A stretch of 37,544 nucleotides of DNA from assembly GCA_964442075.1 (NCBI GenBank), contig CAYTWH010000031.1, forward strand, positions 1-37,544. Direction: 5' to 3'. The stretch is from CAYTAU01 sp964442075. GTDB taxonomy: Bacteria > Bacteroidota > Bacteroidia > Bacteroidales > CAYTAU01. The notes under the pieces are model-generated. The model was not told the origin of the DNA. It saw nothing but the letters and a program-made list of their open reading frames with translations, and made no database searches. The number at the start of each line of letters is the position of its first letter. The stretch's first letter is position 1. Positions 7,219-17,900 of the stretch are shown here, in pieces. The position numbers and the translations under genes are program-made.

Positions 7219-10200
7219 ATGAAATCACTATACAAATCAATTATTTTACTAGGTATAACTGTTTTTATACTTAATGTTAGCTTTGCTCAAACATACTGGT
7301 TAGATGGTGCTACTAACTTACAAACATATACAACATGCAGCGCTATTTTATTTGACAATGGCGGTCCTTCCGGTGATTACACAAATGGTCAGGATTATGA
7401 AATAACTTTTCAGACAAATAGTGGTAGTTGTATACGAGCAGTTATACAAGAATATGATATAGAAAACAATTACGACTATTTATACTTTTACGATGGACCA
7501 AGTAGTGCTTCTCCACAAATTGGAGCCAGGGTTACAGGCTGGCCAATGATGCCACCAACTACAATCGACGAAAGAGGAAATGCTTATTATGCACAATCAG
7601 GATACATAACTATTAGATTTACATCTGATGGAGCAACTGTAAGAGGTGGTTTTGAATTAAAAATTGATTGCCCCGAAAATTGTGTGTCACCTTCTTGTCA
7701 GGGAACATTGCCTGCAGGAGATTCATGCGATGTGTCAACACCAATTTGCGATTTTAACGGATATTGCGGAAATACAAGTACAGCCTATCCAACAGACCAC
7801 GAAGAAATTGATTATTACGATATGGGGATTTTTTGCGGAGGCATAAACAATAATTCATGGCTATCATTTGTTGCAGACTCAACTACAGCAATCCTTGATG
7901 TCTGGGTGGAAAATTGTCAGGGAAGTAGCGGAGGCACAGGTCCAATATACGGTATTCAGCTACAAGTTTATGAAAGCGATTGTAGTTATGGAAATTTCAC
8001 GCCAAAATCTAATTGCTGGAGTCCGGCAAAAGAAGTAAACGGTCAAATTGTTGCAACAGGCTTAACTGTAGGAAACACCTATCTTTTAATGATAGATGGC
8101 TTTGCAAGCGATAATTGTGAATATGTTTTTGCCGCAAGCTCAGGAGTAATTGTTGCTGATGCAGGTAACGATCAAACAATTTGTGAAGGGGAAAATGTTA
8201 CATTAACAGCATCTGGAGGCACAAGTATAACATGGACATCAAATCCTGTGGACCCTAGTTTATCCGGACAGGAAAATAATATGTCAATCAATATCTTCCC
8301 CTCGCAAACAACTACTTATACAGCATCAGTTTCTGGCAGTAATCCAAACTGTCCGGGTACAGCTGACGTTGTTGTATTTGTAAATGCAGCCGATGCATGG
8401 TTTACAGGTTTAGATAACGAATATTGTACTGATGGTACTCCTGTGGTTTTAACAGGTAATTATACTGGAGGTATTTTTAGTGGTAGTGGAATTTCAGGTA
8501 GCTCATTCGATCCAAGTGCTGTTTCTCCAGGAACTTATGATATTACCTATACATATAATTATTCAGTTGTAACTGCATTTTTTGATGACATGGACTTATG
8601 GCCGGATCCAGGTTGGATACATGGTTCCTATGTAGGAACTTCGTCATGGATACATGGAAGCCCGAAAGGTGGAGATGGACAAAATAGTAATTCTTATTCA
8701 AATTCTGACCCAATTATTGATCATACTTCAAATACTGATAATAAAGCCTGGGGACAAGGATTAAGTGATACTGATGGCGATGGATTGGGAGGTTATTACG
8801 ATAGTTCAAACGAATGGTTAAGGTCTCCAGCTATAGATTGCTCATCTCTATCAAATACTGTATTAAGTTTTTGGCGATATGCAAACTTTGAACCTAATTG
8901 GGATACCGCTTATGTTGAAATCAGTATTAATGGAACAACATGGTCAGACATGGGCGAAGCTTTATATCCTCAAGACGATCAATGGACTCAAAGAATAATT
9001 AATATTTCTTCATGGGCTGATGGTCAATCAACTGTTTATATTAGATTCAGGTCATTTAGCGACAACTTACAAACATACTCAGGTTGGAATATTGATGATT
9101 TTTCAATAACAGGTGTTCAAAGTGGAGGAGCTTGTGTCAGTACTGATGTGCAAACAACAAATATTAATGCATTGCCAATAGTAAGTGCCGGTTCAAATGC
9201 AACAATTTGTGCAGGTCAAACATATACCTTAAATGGTAGTGTTACAGGAGGTGTATCTACAGGTACATGGGGCAGTTCAGGTAGTGGAAGTTTTGATAAC
9301 ACAGGTTTGCTATCAGCAACATATACACCTTCTGCAAACGACATTACAAATGGAAATATCACGCTAACATTAACCTCAGGAGATCCTTCAGGACCCTGTG
9401 GTCAAGTATTTGATGAGATGGCATTAACAATCGATCCATTAGATGATGCTAGTTTTTCTTATTCTTCAGGAACATTTTGTTCAACTGCAACTGACCCTTT
9501 ACCCGATTATATTGCTACAGGCGGAGGGACATTTTCGTCGACACCTGCAGGATTAGTAATAAATAGTAGCACAGGAGAAATAGATTTAAGCGCAAGTACA
9601 ATTAATGTTACTTATACAATAACTTATAATGTAAATATAAATTGCCAAAATAGCAGTACATTTAATATTACAATTACAAGTGGTTTTGATGCAGAATTTG
9701 ATTATAATGAACCATTCTGTCAGGGAGGCACAAATCCTCTACCTACACACACAACAGGCAGTAATGGCAATTATTCTGTATTACCTGCAGGTTTATTATT
9801 CGTAAATTCCGGTACAGGTGAAATTGACTTGACAAACTCCACTCCGGGAACATATACAATTACAAATATCATAGCTGCATCGGGTGGATGTTCTGAAGCA
9901 ATACATTCTGTTTCAAACATTATTATTGAACAACAAGCTACTGTTGATGCCGGAACAGATGCAACAATTTGTGCAGGCGATAATTATACATTAACAGGCT
10001 CGTTTGGAGGGAGCGCCGGTTCAGCAACATGGAGCACATCAGGAACTGGAGGATTTACCGGAACAGAATATACTCCATCTTTAAATGATATTACTACAGG
10101 AAATGTTACTTTAACTTTTACTACTGATAATCCAACAGGCCCATGCGATGCTGTTTCAGATTTTATGATATTAACAATTGAGCCTACTCCTACTGTTGAC

Positions 10201-11886
10201 GCAGGAATAGATGAAACTATTTGCGAAGGTGATGATTTTCAATTAGCAGGTACGTATGGTGGTAGTGCCAACTCTGCAACATGGAGTACAGCAGGAACAG
10301 GAATCTTTGATTCTGGCTATTATACTCCATCAACAGACGACATTACTGCAGGAAGTGTAATACTTACATATACAACCGACGATCCTCCTGGTGTATGTGG
10401 CTCTGTTTCTGACAGTATCACTTTAGTAATTGATGAAGCCCCTGTTGTTGATGCAGGATTGAATATATCAATATGCGAGGGCGATGATATTGTATTATCA
10501 GCAAGTATTGGAGGCAGCACATCAAGTATTATCTGGACAACTTCTGGTAGTGGTAGTTTTACAAATCCAAATCTTACAAATACAACATATACTCCATCAT
10601 CAGGAGATGTTATTTTAGGAAATATTATAATTACAATTACTTCTAATGATCCTACCGGTCCATGCGATGCAACTATTGACAGTTTACTTCTAAAAATTAA
10701 TTCATTACCTGTATTATCAGTTAATACAGATAGCTCTAGTTGCAATTTGTCATATGGTGCAATATACATAACACCTGTGGGAGGAGCCGAACCGTATTCA
10801 TATTCTTGGAGTCAAGGTAGTAGTACAGATTCTAGTTTAACTTCAATTTCATCTGGTATATACAGTGTTACAGTTACCGATGATTTTGGTTGTGAAGTTG
10901 ACACAACAGTATCAATTTATGATATTGGCGCAGGCACATTAAGTTTTATTAATATTGCTGATGTAAAATGTTATGGAGAATCAACTGGTTCAGCAGTAGT
11001 TGTCATCAACGGCGGAACACCGGAATATAATTATTTTTGGTCTGATAGCAGTATGTCAGATACACTAACTAATGTTTCTGCCGGAATATATTTTGTTACC
11101 GTTACAGATGCAAATGGATGTATTGTATTTAACAATGTAATTATATCACAGCCAACAAGTGTACTTGACATCAATTCTACTGTAACAGATGTTACTTGTT
11201 TTGGCGAAAACAATGGTTTTATAATTAGTCAGGCTTTTGGAGGAGTATCTCCATATAATTATTCTTGGTCAATAAGTCAGAACGATTCAATAATTACAAG
11301 CCTTTATTTGGGATATTATATTATTACAGTTACCGATAACAATGATTGTAAAGCAATAGATACCATGTTTGTTTCTGAACCAAGTAAAATAGTTGCTGGC
11401 AGTAGTTTTATTACACCAACATGCAGTGGTAGCAGTGACGGTAGTATTACTATTTCAGCAAGTGGTGGAATTGGACCGTATTCATATATTTGGGATGTTT
11501 CGACAGAACAAACCGATACAGTTATTTCTGATCTACCAAATGGGATATACAATGTTTCGATAACAGATGCTAATAATTGTATTGTTTCATATAATTTTAT
11601 GCTGGAATCTACAGGAGGACCTTGTTTATTTATTCCAAATTTATTTACTCCAAACAATGACGGGCATAATGATGTCTGGAGAATTTTGGGAGCAGAACAT
11701 TATCCAGAAATGACAATAGAAATATTCAATCGCTGGGGAAATGTTATTTTTCAATCATCAGGATATAATCAACCATGGGATGGCAGCTTTAACGGCAAAC
11801 AAGTTCCATTTGGCGGATATGTATATATTATTGATTTAAAAGATGGCAACGAACCATTAAATGGTATTGTTACAATAAAACGTTAG
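7219..11886 (+). CDS. Giant multidomain adhesin-like T9SS type B cargo
   Basis: A 1555-residue secreted protein. After a signal peptide (1-24, ending VSFAQ) comes a CUB-like domain (about 35-150; YDYLYFYDGPS, YITIRFTSDG, GGFELKIDC). A Cys-rich beta domain follows (about 155-305), then an Ig/PKD-like module (ADAGNDQTICEGENVTL). Residues about 448-634 are a MAM-like carbohydrate-binding fold (FFDDMD... LSFWRYANFE... GWNIDDFSITG). Next come six further Ig-like modules, several of the VDAGxDxTICxGD type. Four SprB-type repeats follow from about residue 1160 (each with Y-S/N-Y-x-W and G-I-Y-x-V-x-V-T-D). The end is a gliding-motility-type (type B) sorting domain from about residue 1470 (LFTPNNDGHND, IFNRWGNVIF, PFGGYVYII). 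Function is probably adhesion or matrix binding; the ligand is unknown. It closes the pheS cluster, 18 bp after the previous gene. Confidence 0.92.
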   Translation: MKSLYKSIILLGITVFILNVSFAQTYWLDGATNLQTYTTCSAILFDNGGPSGDYTNGQDYEITFQTNSGSCIRAVIQEYDIENNYDYLYFYDGPSSASPQIGARVTGWPMMPPTTIDERGNAYYAQSGYITIRFTSDGATVRGGFELKIDCPENCVSPSCQGTLPAGDSCDVSTPICDFNGYCGNTSTAYPTDHEEIDYYDMGIFCGGINNNSWLSFVADSTTAILDVWVENCQGSSGGTGPIYGIQLQVYESDCSYGNFTPKSNCWSPAKEVNGQIVATGLTVGNTYLLMIDGFASDNCEYVFAASSGVIVADAGNDQTICEGENVTLTASGGTSITWTSNPVDPSLSGQENNMSINIFPSQTTTYTASVSGSNPNCPGTADVVVFVNAADAWFTGLDNEYCTDGTPVVLTGNYTGGIFSGSGISGSSFDPSAVSPGTYDITYTYNYSVVTAFFDDMDLWPDPGWIHGSYVGTSSWIHGSPKGGDGQNSNSYSNSDPIIDHTSNTDNKAWGQGLSDTDGDGLGGYYDSSNEWLRSPAIDCSSLSNTVLSFWRYANFEPNWDTAYVEISINGTTWSDMGEALYPQDDQWTQRIINISSWADGQSTVYIRFRSFSDNLQTYSGWNIDDFSITGVQSGGACVSTDVQTTNINALPIVSAGSNATICAGQTYTLNGSVTGGVSTGTWGSSGSGSFDNTGLLSATYTPSANDITNGNITLTLTSGDPSGPCGQVFDEMALTIDPLDDASFSYSSGTFCSTATDPLPDYIATGGGTFSSTPAGLVINSSTGEIDLSASTINVTYTITYNVNINCQNSSTFNITITSGFDAEFDYNEPFCQGGTNPLPTHTTGSNGNYSVLPAGLLFVNSGTGEIDLTNSTPGTYTITNIIAASGGCSEAIHSVSNIIIEQQATVDAGTDATICAGDNYTLTGSFGGSAGSATWSTSGTGGFTGTEYTPSLNDITTGNVTLTFTTDNPTGPCDAVSDFMILTIEPTPTVDAGIDETICEGDDFQLAGTYGGSANSATWSTAGTGIFDSGYYTPSTDDITAGSVILTYTTDDPPGVCGSVSDSITLVIDEAPVVDAGLNISICEGDDIVLSASIGGSTSSIIWTTSGSGSFTNPNLTNTTYTPSSGDVILGNIIITITSNDPTGPCDATIDSLLLKINSLPVLSVNTDSSSCNLSYGAIYITPVGGAEPYSYSWSQGSSTDSSLTSISSGIYSVTVTDDFGCEVDTTVSIYDIGAGTLSFINIADVKCYGESTGSAVVVINGGTPEYNYFWSDSSMSDTLTNVSAGIYFVTVTDANGCIVFNNVIISQPTSVLDINSTVTDVTCFGENNGFIISQAFGGVSPYNYSWSISQNDSIITSLYLGYYIITVTDNNDCKAIDTMFVSEPSKIVAGSSFITPTCSGSSDGSITISASGGIGPYSYIWDVSTEQTDTVISDLPNGIYNVSITDANNCIVSYNFMLESTGGPCLFIPNLFTPNNDGHNDVWRILGAEHYPEMTIEIFNRWGNVIFQSSGYNQPWDGSFNGKQVPFGGYVYIIDLKDGNEPLNGIVTIKR

Positions 11887-11934
11887 GTGTTTGTTGCTCC
11901 AAAACATCTACTAATTCTAAACAAAAATCAAAGC

Positions 11935-11967
11935 AAAAAAAAAGCAGACAAAAGTCTGCTTTTTTTT
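11935..11967. terminator. Bidirectional rho-independent terminator
   Basis: A run of A residues leads into AGCAGAC (11943-11949), a loop of AAAA, then GTCTGCT (11954-11960) and a run of T. The stem is 7 bp and is extended by A/T pairs from the flanking tracts. Because it has A before and T after, it can work on both strands. It lies in the 94-bp gap between the convergent 1555-aa and 2195-aa genes and should end both transcripts. Confidence 0.9.
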
Positions 11968-11980
11968 ATAAAGAATAATT

Positions 11981-14900
11981 TTATCTATAAAGAATTAATT
12001 GTTCTATTTTAACAAAATCTTTACTTATAAATCTAATTGTATAAGCGCCTTCAGCAAAATTAGTTAAATTAACAGTTTGGACAAACTCATTATTTGAATT
12101 TATTACCAATTCGTTGTACACCAATCTGCCATCCACATCATATATCTTTAAATACATTTTTTTATCAAATCCTTTGTATGAAATAAATAATTTTCCATCA
12201 TTAGGATTAGGATAAATAGATATTTCAGGTTCAATACTAATTTCAGGAGTAATGTAAGGACAAATTTCAAATGTAACATTGATATTGTCAATTGTTTCAC
12301 AACCTTCAATACTTGTAACTGTTACATAATATAATGTAGGAATTAATCCAATATCAGATGTGTCAACAGTAATAATTTGAGTTGATGATCCATCTGACCA
12401 GTAGTATTCGTCATATCCTGCACCGGCATCAAGTGTTAATGTTAAGCCAGCACATATAGTTGTATCATTACCAAGATCAACAACAGGTAATGGATATACA
12501 AATACTGTTACAAATCCGGAAACAATATTAGAACCGTCGTCAACTTCAACAGTATAAGTTGTAGTTGCAATTGGATATGCTAATGGATTTTCATCACTGG
12601 AATTAAATCCTACAGGATTAGAAGTCCATGCATAACTGTATGTTCCTGTTCCTCCACTTGCTAAAGCATAAAGTTGTACTTCATCGCCTTCGCAAATTGT
12701 ATCAGGTATAACATCAGGATTAACTACAAGAGGTCCACCTATAATTGTTACTATAGCATCATCAGAATTCTGACATCCTGTAATATCATCTGTAACTAAC
12801 AAATTAAACATTGTTGTTGCATGAAGGTTAATTGTTGTAGGATCAACTATTGTAGCATCAATAAGTGAATCAACAGGTGTCCAGTTATAAATATATGAAC
12901 CACTACCTCCTGATACTGTGGCATCAAGAATTGTGTCTGTCAAATATGGAATACTATAATCAACTCCTGCATCAACAAATGGTAATTCGTTAACTGTAAC
13001 AATAAGGTTATCTATTGCAGAACAAGAATTAGCATCTGTTACCGTAACAGTATATACATCTGTTACAACAGGATTAAATGATATTCCTTGAGTAATACCA
13101 CCACTCCAATCATAAATAGTACCACCTGTAGCAATTAGTGTTACAGATTCTCCATCACAAATTGTAGTATCAGCACCTGCATCAGCAAGCGGTAATGGAT
13201 TAACAATAACAAGTACACTATCAATTGCTTCACAAGCTTCGGCACTCGTAACTGTTACGTAATAAGTAGTTGTAACAGAAGGATTAAATGGAGCTCCTTG
13301 AGTAACACCACCACTCCAGTCATAAGTAGTACCACCTGTAGCTGTTAGTGTTACAGGTTCTCCATTACAAATTGTAACATCAGTTCCTGCGTCAGCAATA
13401 GGTAGTGGATTTACTGTTACAATAACAGAATCAACATCTGAACAATCATAAGTGTTTGTAACGGTTACTATATAAGTTGATGTAGAAACAGGGTTAAATG
13501 CAATATCCTGAACAACACCATTATTCCAATCGTATATTGTTCCTCCTGTTGCAGATAATGTTACACTTTCTCCTTCACATATTGTTTGATCCGTTCCTGC
13601 ATCAGCAATTGGTGTTGGGTCAACTATTACCATTACATCATCAGTATCAACACATCCGTTAATATCAGTAACTGTCACATTATATGTATTGTTACTTATA
13701 GGATTAAATGCAACATCTTGCACAACTCCATTATCCCAGACATAGTTAACACCTCCCGTAGCGGATAGCGTTACAGAATTACCATCACATATAGTATCAT
13801 TCAATCCTGCATCAGCTACAGGTAATGGATTAACTACCACTATTACATCAGCATTAGCAATATTTGAGCCATCATCAACAACAACATGATATGTTGTAGT
13901 TACCGTTGGTGTGACAAATGGGTTTTCATCTGTAGATGTAAAACCTACCGGTGTTGAAGTCCAGTCAAATGTGTATATTCCGGAACCACCACTTGGCATT
14001 GCAAATAACTGTGCTGTTTCACCTTCACAAATAGTATCTGCTATTGCATAAGGAGTTACTATTAGAGGTCCTCCTGTAACAGTAACAGTTAAATTATCTG
14101 AGCTTTGACAACCAGTAGTATCATCTGTAACCACTAATGTGAAAATATTAGTTTGCGTTAAATTAGTCGTTGTTGGATCTTCAATATTTGGATCAACAAG
14201 AGAATCTGAAGGAGTCCAGTAATATGTATAAGCACCTGTTCCTCCAAAAACTGTAGCATCAAATGAAGTTGAGGTTCCATAAAGAATACCTTGGTCAATA
14301 CCTGCATCAACAACAGGTAGGTCATAAACAACAACTTCTACTGTGTCAATATCCTGGCAATTTTTGATATCTGTTACTGTTACATAATAAGTAGTTGTAA
14401 AAGTAGGATTAAATGGAACATCTTGATTAACTCCATTATTCCATACATAGCTATCTCCACCGGTTGCAGACAAAGTAACGCTTTCGCCATCACATATAGC
14501 TTGGTTCACACCAGCATTAGCAACAGGCAAGGGATTAACTGTAACCAATACATCATCAGTTCCTGTACAAGTATTTGCATCTGTAACAGTTACTGAATAC
14601 GTAGCTGTTGCAACAGGAACAAATGGTGTTCCCTGAGTAACTCCATTATCCCAAACATAAGAAGTTCCTCCAGTTGCAGTAAGTGTAACACTACCACCAT
14701 CACAAACTTCCTGATCATTTCCTGCAAATGCAGTTGGCAGATCATTGAATGTAACTATAACATCATCAACTGCAGAACATAAGTTGGCATCTGTTACTGT
14801 AACATAATATGTTGTTGTCATTGTTGGTGTAACATCTATACTTGGAGTTGTTTCAAGAGTACTCCATTCGTAATTCGTACCACCTGTAGCTGTTAAAGTA

Positions 14901-17900
14901 AGGCTTCCACCATCACAAACAGCTTCATCTGAACCTGCAAATGCAGGCGGAAGAGGATTTACAAAAACATCAACATCATCATAATCAGAACAACCATTTG
15001 CACCAATAACTGTAACAGTATACGTATTTGTTGCAGAAGGATTAAATGGAGTTCCTTGAGTAATACCATTATTCCAGTTATATGTAACACCTCCTGTTGC
15101 AATTAAAGTAACGCTTTCTCCATCACAAATTGTTTGATCAACCCCTGCATAAGCAGTTGGAGTTATTAATACTGTAACAATGACATCATCAGTATCTGTA
15201 CAACCATTAACATCCTGTACGGTTACGGTATATGTATTTGTACTTATAGGTAAAAATGAAACACCTTGAACTACTCCGTCACTCCAACTATATGAATTTC
15301 CTCCTGTAGCAGTTAAAGTTATATTATCTCCTTCACAAATTGTTTGGTCGCTTCCTGCATCAGCAACAGGTAAAGGATTAACTGTAACATTTACATCATC
15401 AGAATCTGTACACCCATTTGCGGCTGTAACTGTAACAGTATAAACTGTAGTAACAGCAGGGCTAACATCAATTGATTGCGTTGTTTCCAATGTACTCCAC
15501 TCATAGCTTGCACCTCCATTTCCTGTTAAAGTAACAATTTCACCTTCACAAATTACTTCATTTGCACCTGCATCAGCAATCGGATTAATATTAACAGTTA
15601 CTAACACATCATCTGTAGCAGAGCAATTATTTACATCTGTTACTGTTACAGTATATATGTTTGTAGCCGCTGGCACAAAAGAAACTCCTTGATTAACTCC
15701 ATTATCCCAACTATATGTGGTTCCTCCAGTAGCTGTTAAAGTAACACTTTCGCCTTCGCAAACTGTTTCGTCAGAGCCTGCAAACGCAGGTGGTAAAGGA
15801 TTAATAAATACTTCAACATCATCTGTAGCAGTACAACTATTACCAGATGTAACAGTAACTGTGTATGTTGTATTTACTGTAGGAGAAACATTTATTGTCT
15901 GTGTTGTTTCCAATGTGCTCCATTCATAACTTGAGCCTCCGGATGCAGTTAAATCTACGTTGTCGCCATTGCAAATAGTCTCATCTGAACCTGCACTTGC
16001 AACAGGATTTGCATTTACTGTAATAAATACATCATCAACAGCAGTACATGAATTTCCGTCTGTAACTGTTACTGAGTATGTTGTATTTCCCACAGGTGTA
16101 ACAATATGAGATGCACCGGCTCCTAAGCCATTATCCCAATCATATATTAGAGTTGGAGTTCCTGTACTTCCTGATGCATCAATAGTAATACTATAACCAT
16201 CACAAACTGCATCATCTGCACCTGCATTAGCAATTGGCAATGAATATACAGTAACATCAAGATTATCAGTATCGGTACAACCATTTACATCTGTAACTGT
16301 AACTGTATATGTAGTAGTAGCTACAGGAACAAATGGAGTCCCTTGTGTTACGCTATTATCCCAATTATATGTATCTCCACCGGAAGCAGTTAAAGTTACA
16401 CTTTCTCCATTACAAACAGCATCATCTGCACCTGCAACAGCAGTTGGTAAAGAATATACAACAACATCTACACTTTCTATAGCATGATTTGCTCCATCAA
16501 AAACATCAACAGTATATGTTGTATTTACTGTAGGTGTAGCTATAGGATTTTCAATATTTGGATCATTTAAACTTGCTGTTGGTGTCCATGAGAAGGTATA
16601 GCTTCCTCCGCCTCCACCTGGATTAGCAGATAATTGAACAGTTTCTCCGAGACAAATTGTATCAGGAACTGCCTCAGGATTTGCAGTTATAACTCCTCCT
16701 GTAACAGTAATTGTAATATCATCAGAGTTTACACATCCTGTTATATCATCTGTTACTTCTAATGTAAATATTTGAGTTGAGAATAGCCCAACAGTAGTTG
16801 CATTTTCAACAGTGGGATTTGTTACTAAAGCAGAAGGTGTCCAGCTAACTGTATATGAATTAGTAGATGAACAAGTTGCGCCAAAAGTATATGCAAAACC
16901 ATTAGCCACATTGTCATCTACACCTGCGTCAACAACAGGTAAATCATTAACTGTAATTTGCACATTATCAGTATCTGTACATGAATTGCCATCAGTTACT
17001 GTAACATTATATATTGTAGTTGAAGCTGGTGATACAGAATGAGAAACACCTATTCCTATTCCATTATCCCAATTATATGAAAGAGTTGCAGTACCAGAAC
17101 TTCCCGAAGCATCAATTGTTACACTTTCACCATTACAGATAACACCATCTGTACCTGCATCTGCAGTTGGTAATGTATTAACAGTAACAATAACATCGTC
17201 AGTATCGGAACAACCATGAGTATCAGTAACAGTAACAGTATATGTGGTTGTTGAAGCCGGATTTGCTATTGGATTATTTATATTATCAAAATTAAGACCT
17301 GTGGATGGCAACCATGAATAAAAGTCTCCCCCACCGGCATTAAGTTGTACGTCGGTTTGACCGGGACAAAGATCATCGTCTGAACCGGCATTTGCTGTAA
17401 CGCTATAATTATAGCTTATTGTAATCATATCTGTAGCTGAGCAATCATTTCCATCGGTAACTGTAACATAATAAATTCCTTCTGTCAATCCTGATTGATC
17501 TTCTATTCCATTGATCAATCCTGAACCACCAACGGTTGTCCAGTTATATATAACAGTTGGAACTGTATTGGTTACAGTTAAGTCAATTGCTCCATCATTG
17601 CCTCCTATACACGTTGTATTAGTTGGTATATTGACAATGCTGACAGGCGGACTACAAAACATGGCTTGTTCCCCTGCCGTAAAATCCCCGAACTCAGAAA
17701 CACTCCCGGAAACCTCATTTGCAACAGTATTAACTGCATCAAGTTTAAACCAATTTGTATTATCCCATCTTCCTGTAAACAAATTTGCCTCAGTTCCAAA
17801 AACGTCAGCATTCAAATATGTTCCTGTGATACCACAAGAAAATGAACTTATATTATTTTGAGATACTTTCCAGTATCTGGTAATGTAATGAGAAGGACTT

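Noticed and set aside
12475..17395. Regular repeats that could suggest a CRISPR array or satellite DNA
   Set aside because: The period is 210-255 bp, matches an uninterrupted 2195-codon frame, and varies mostly at third codon positions. These are tandem protein modules.
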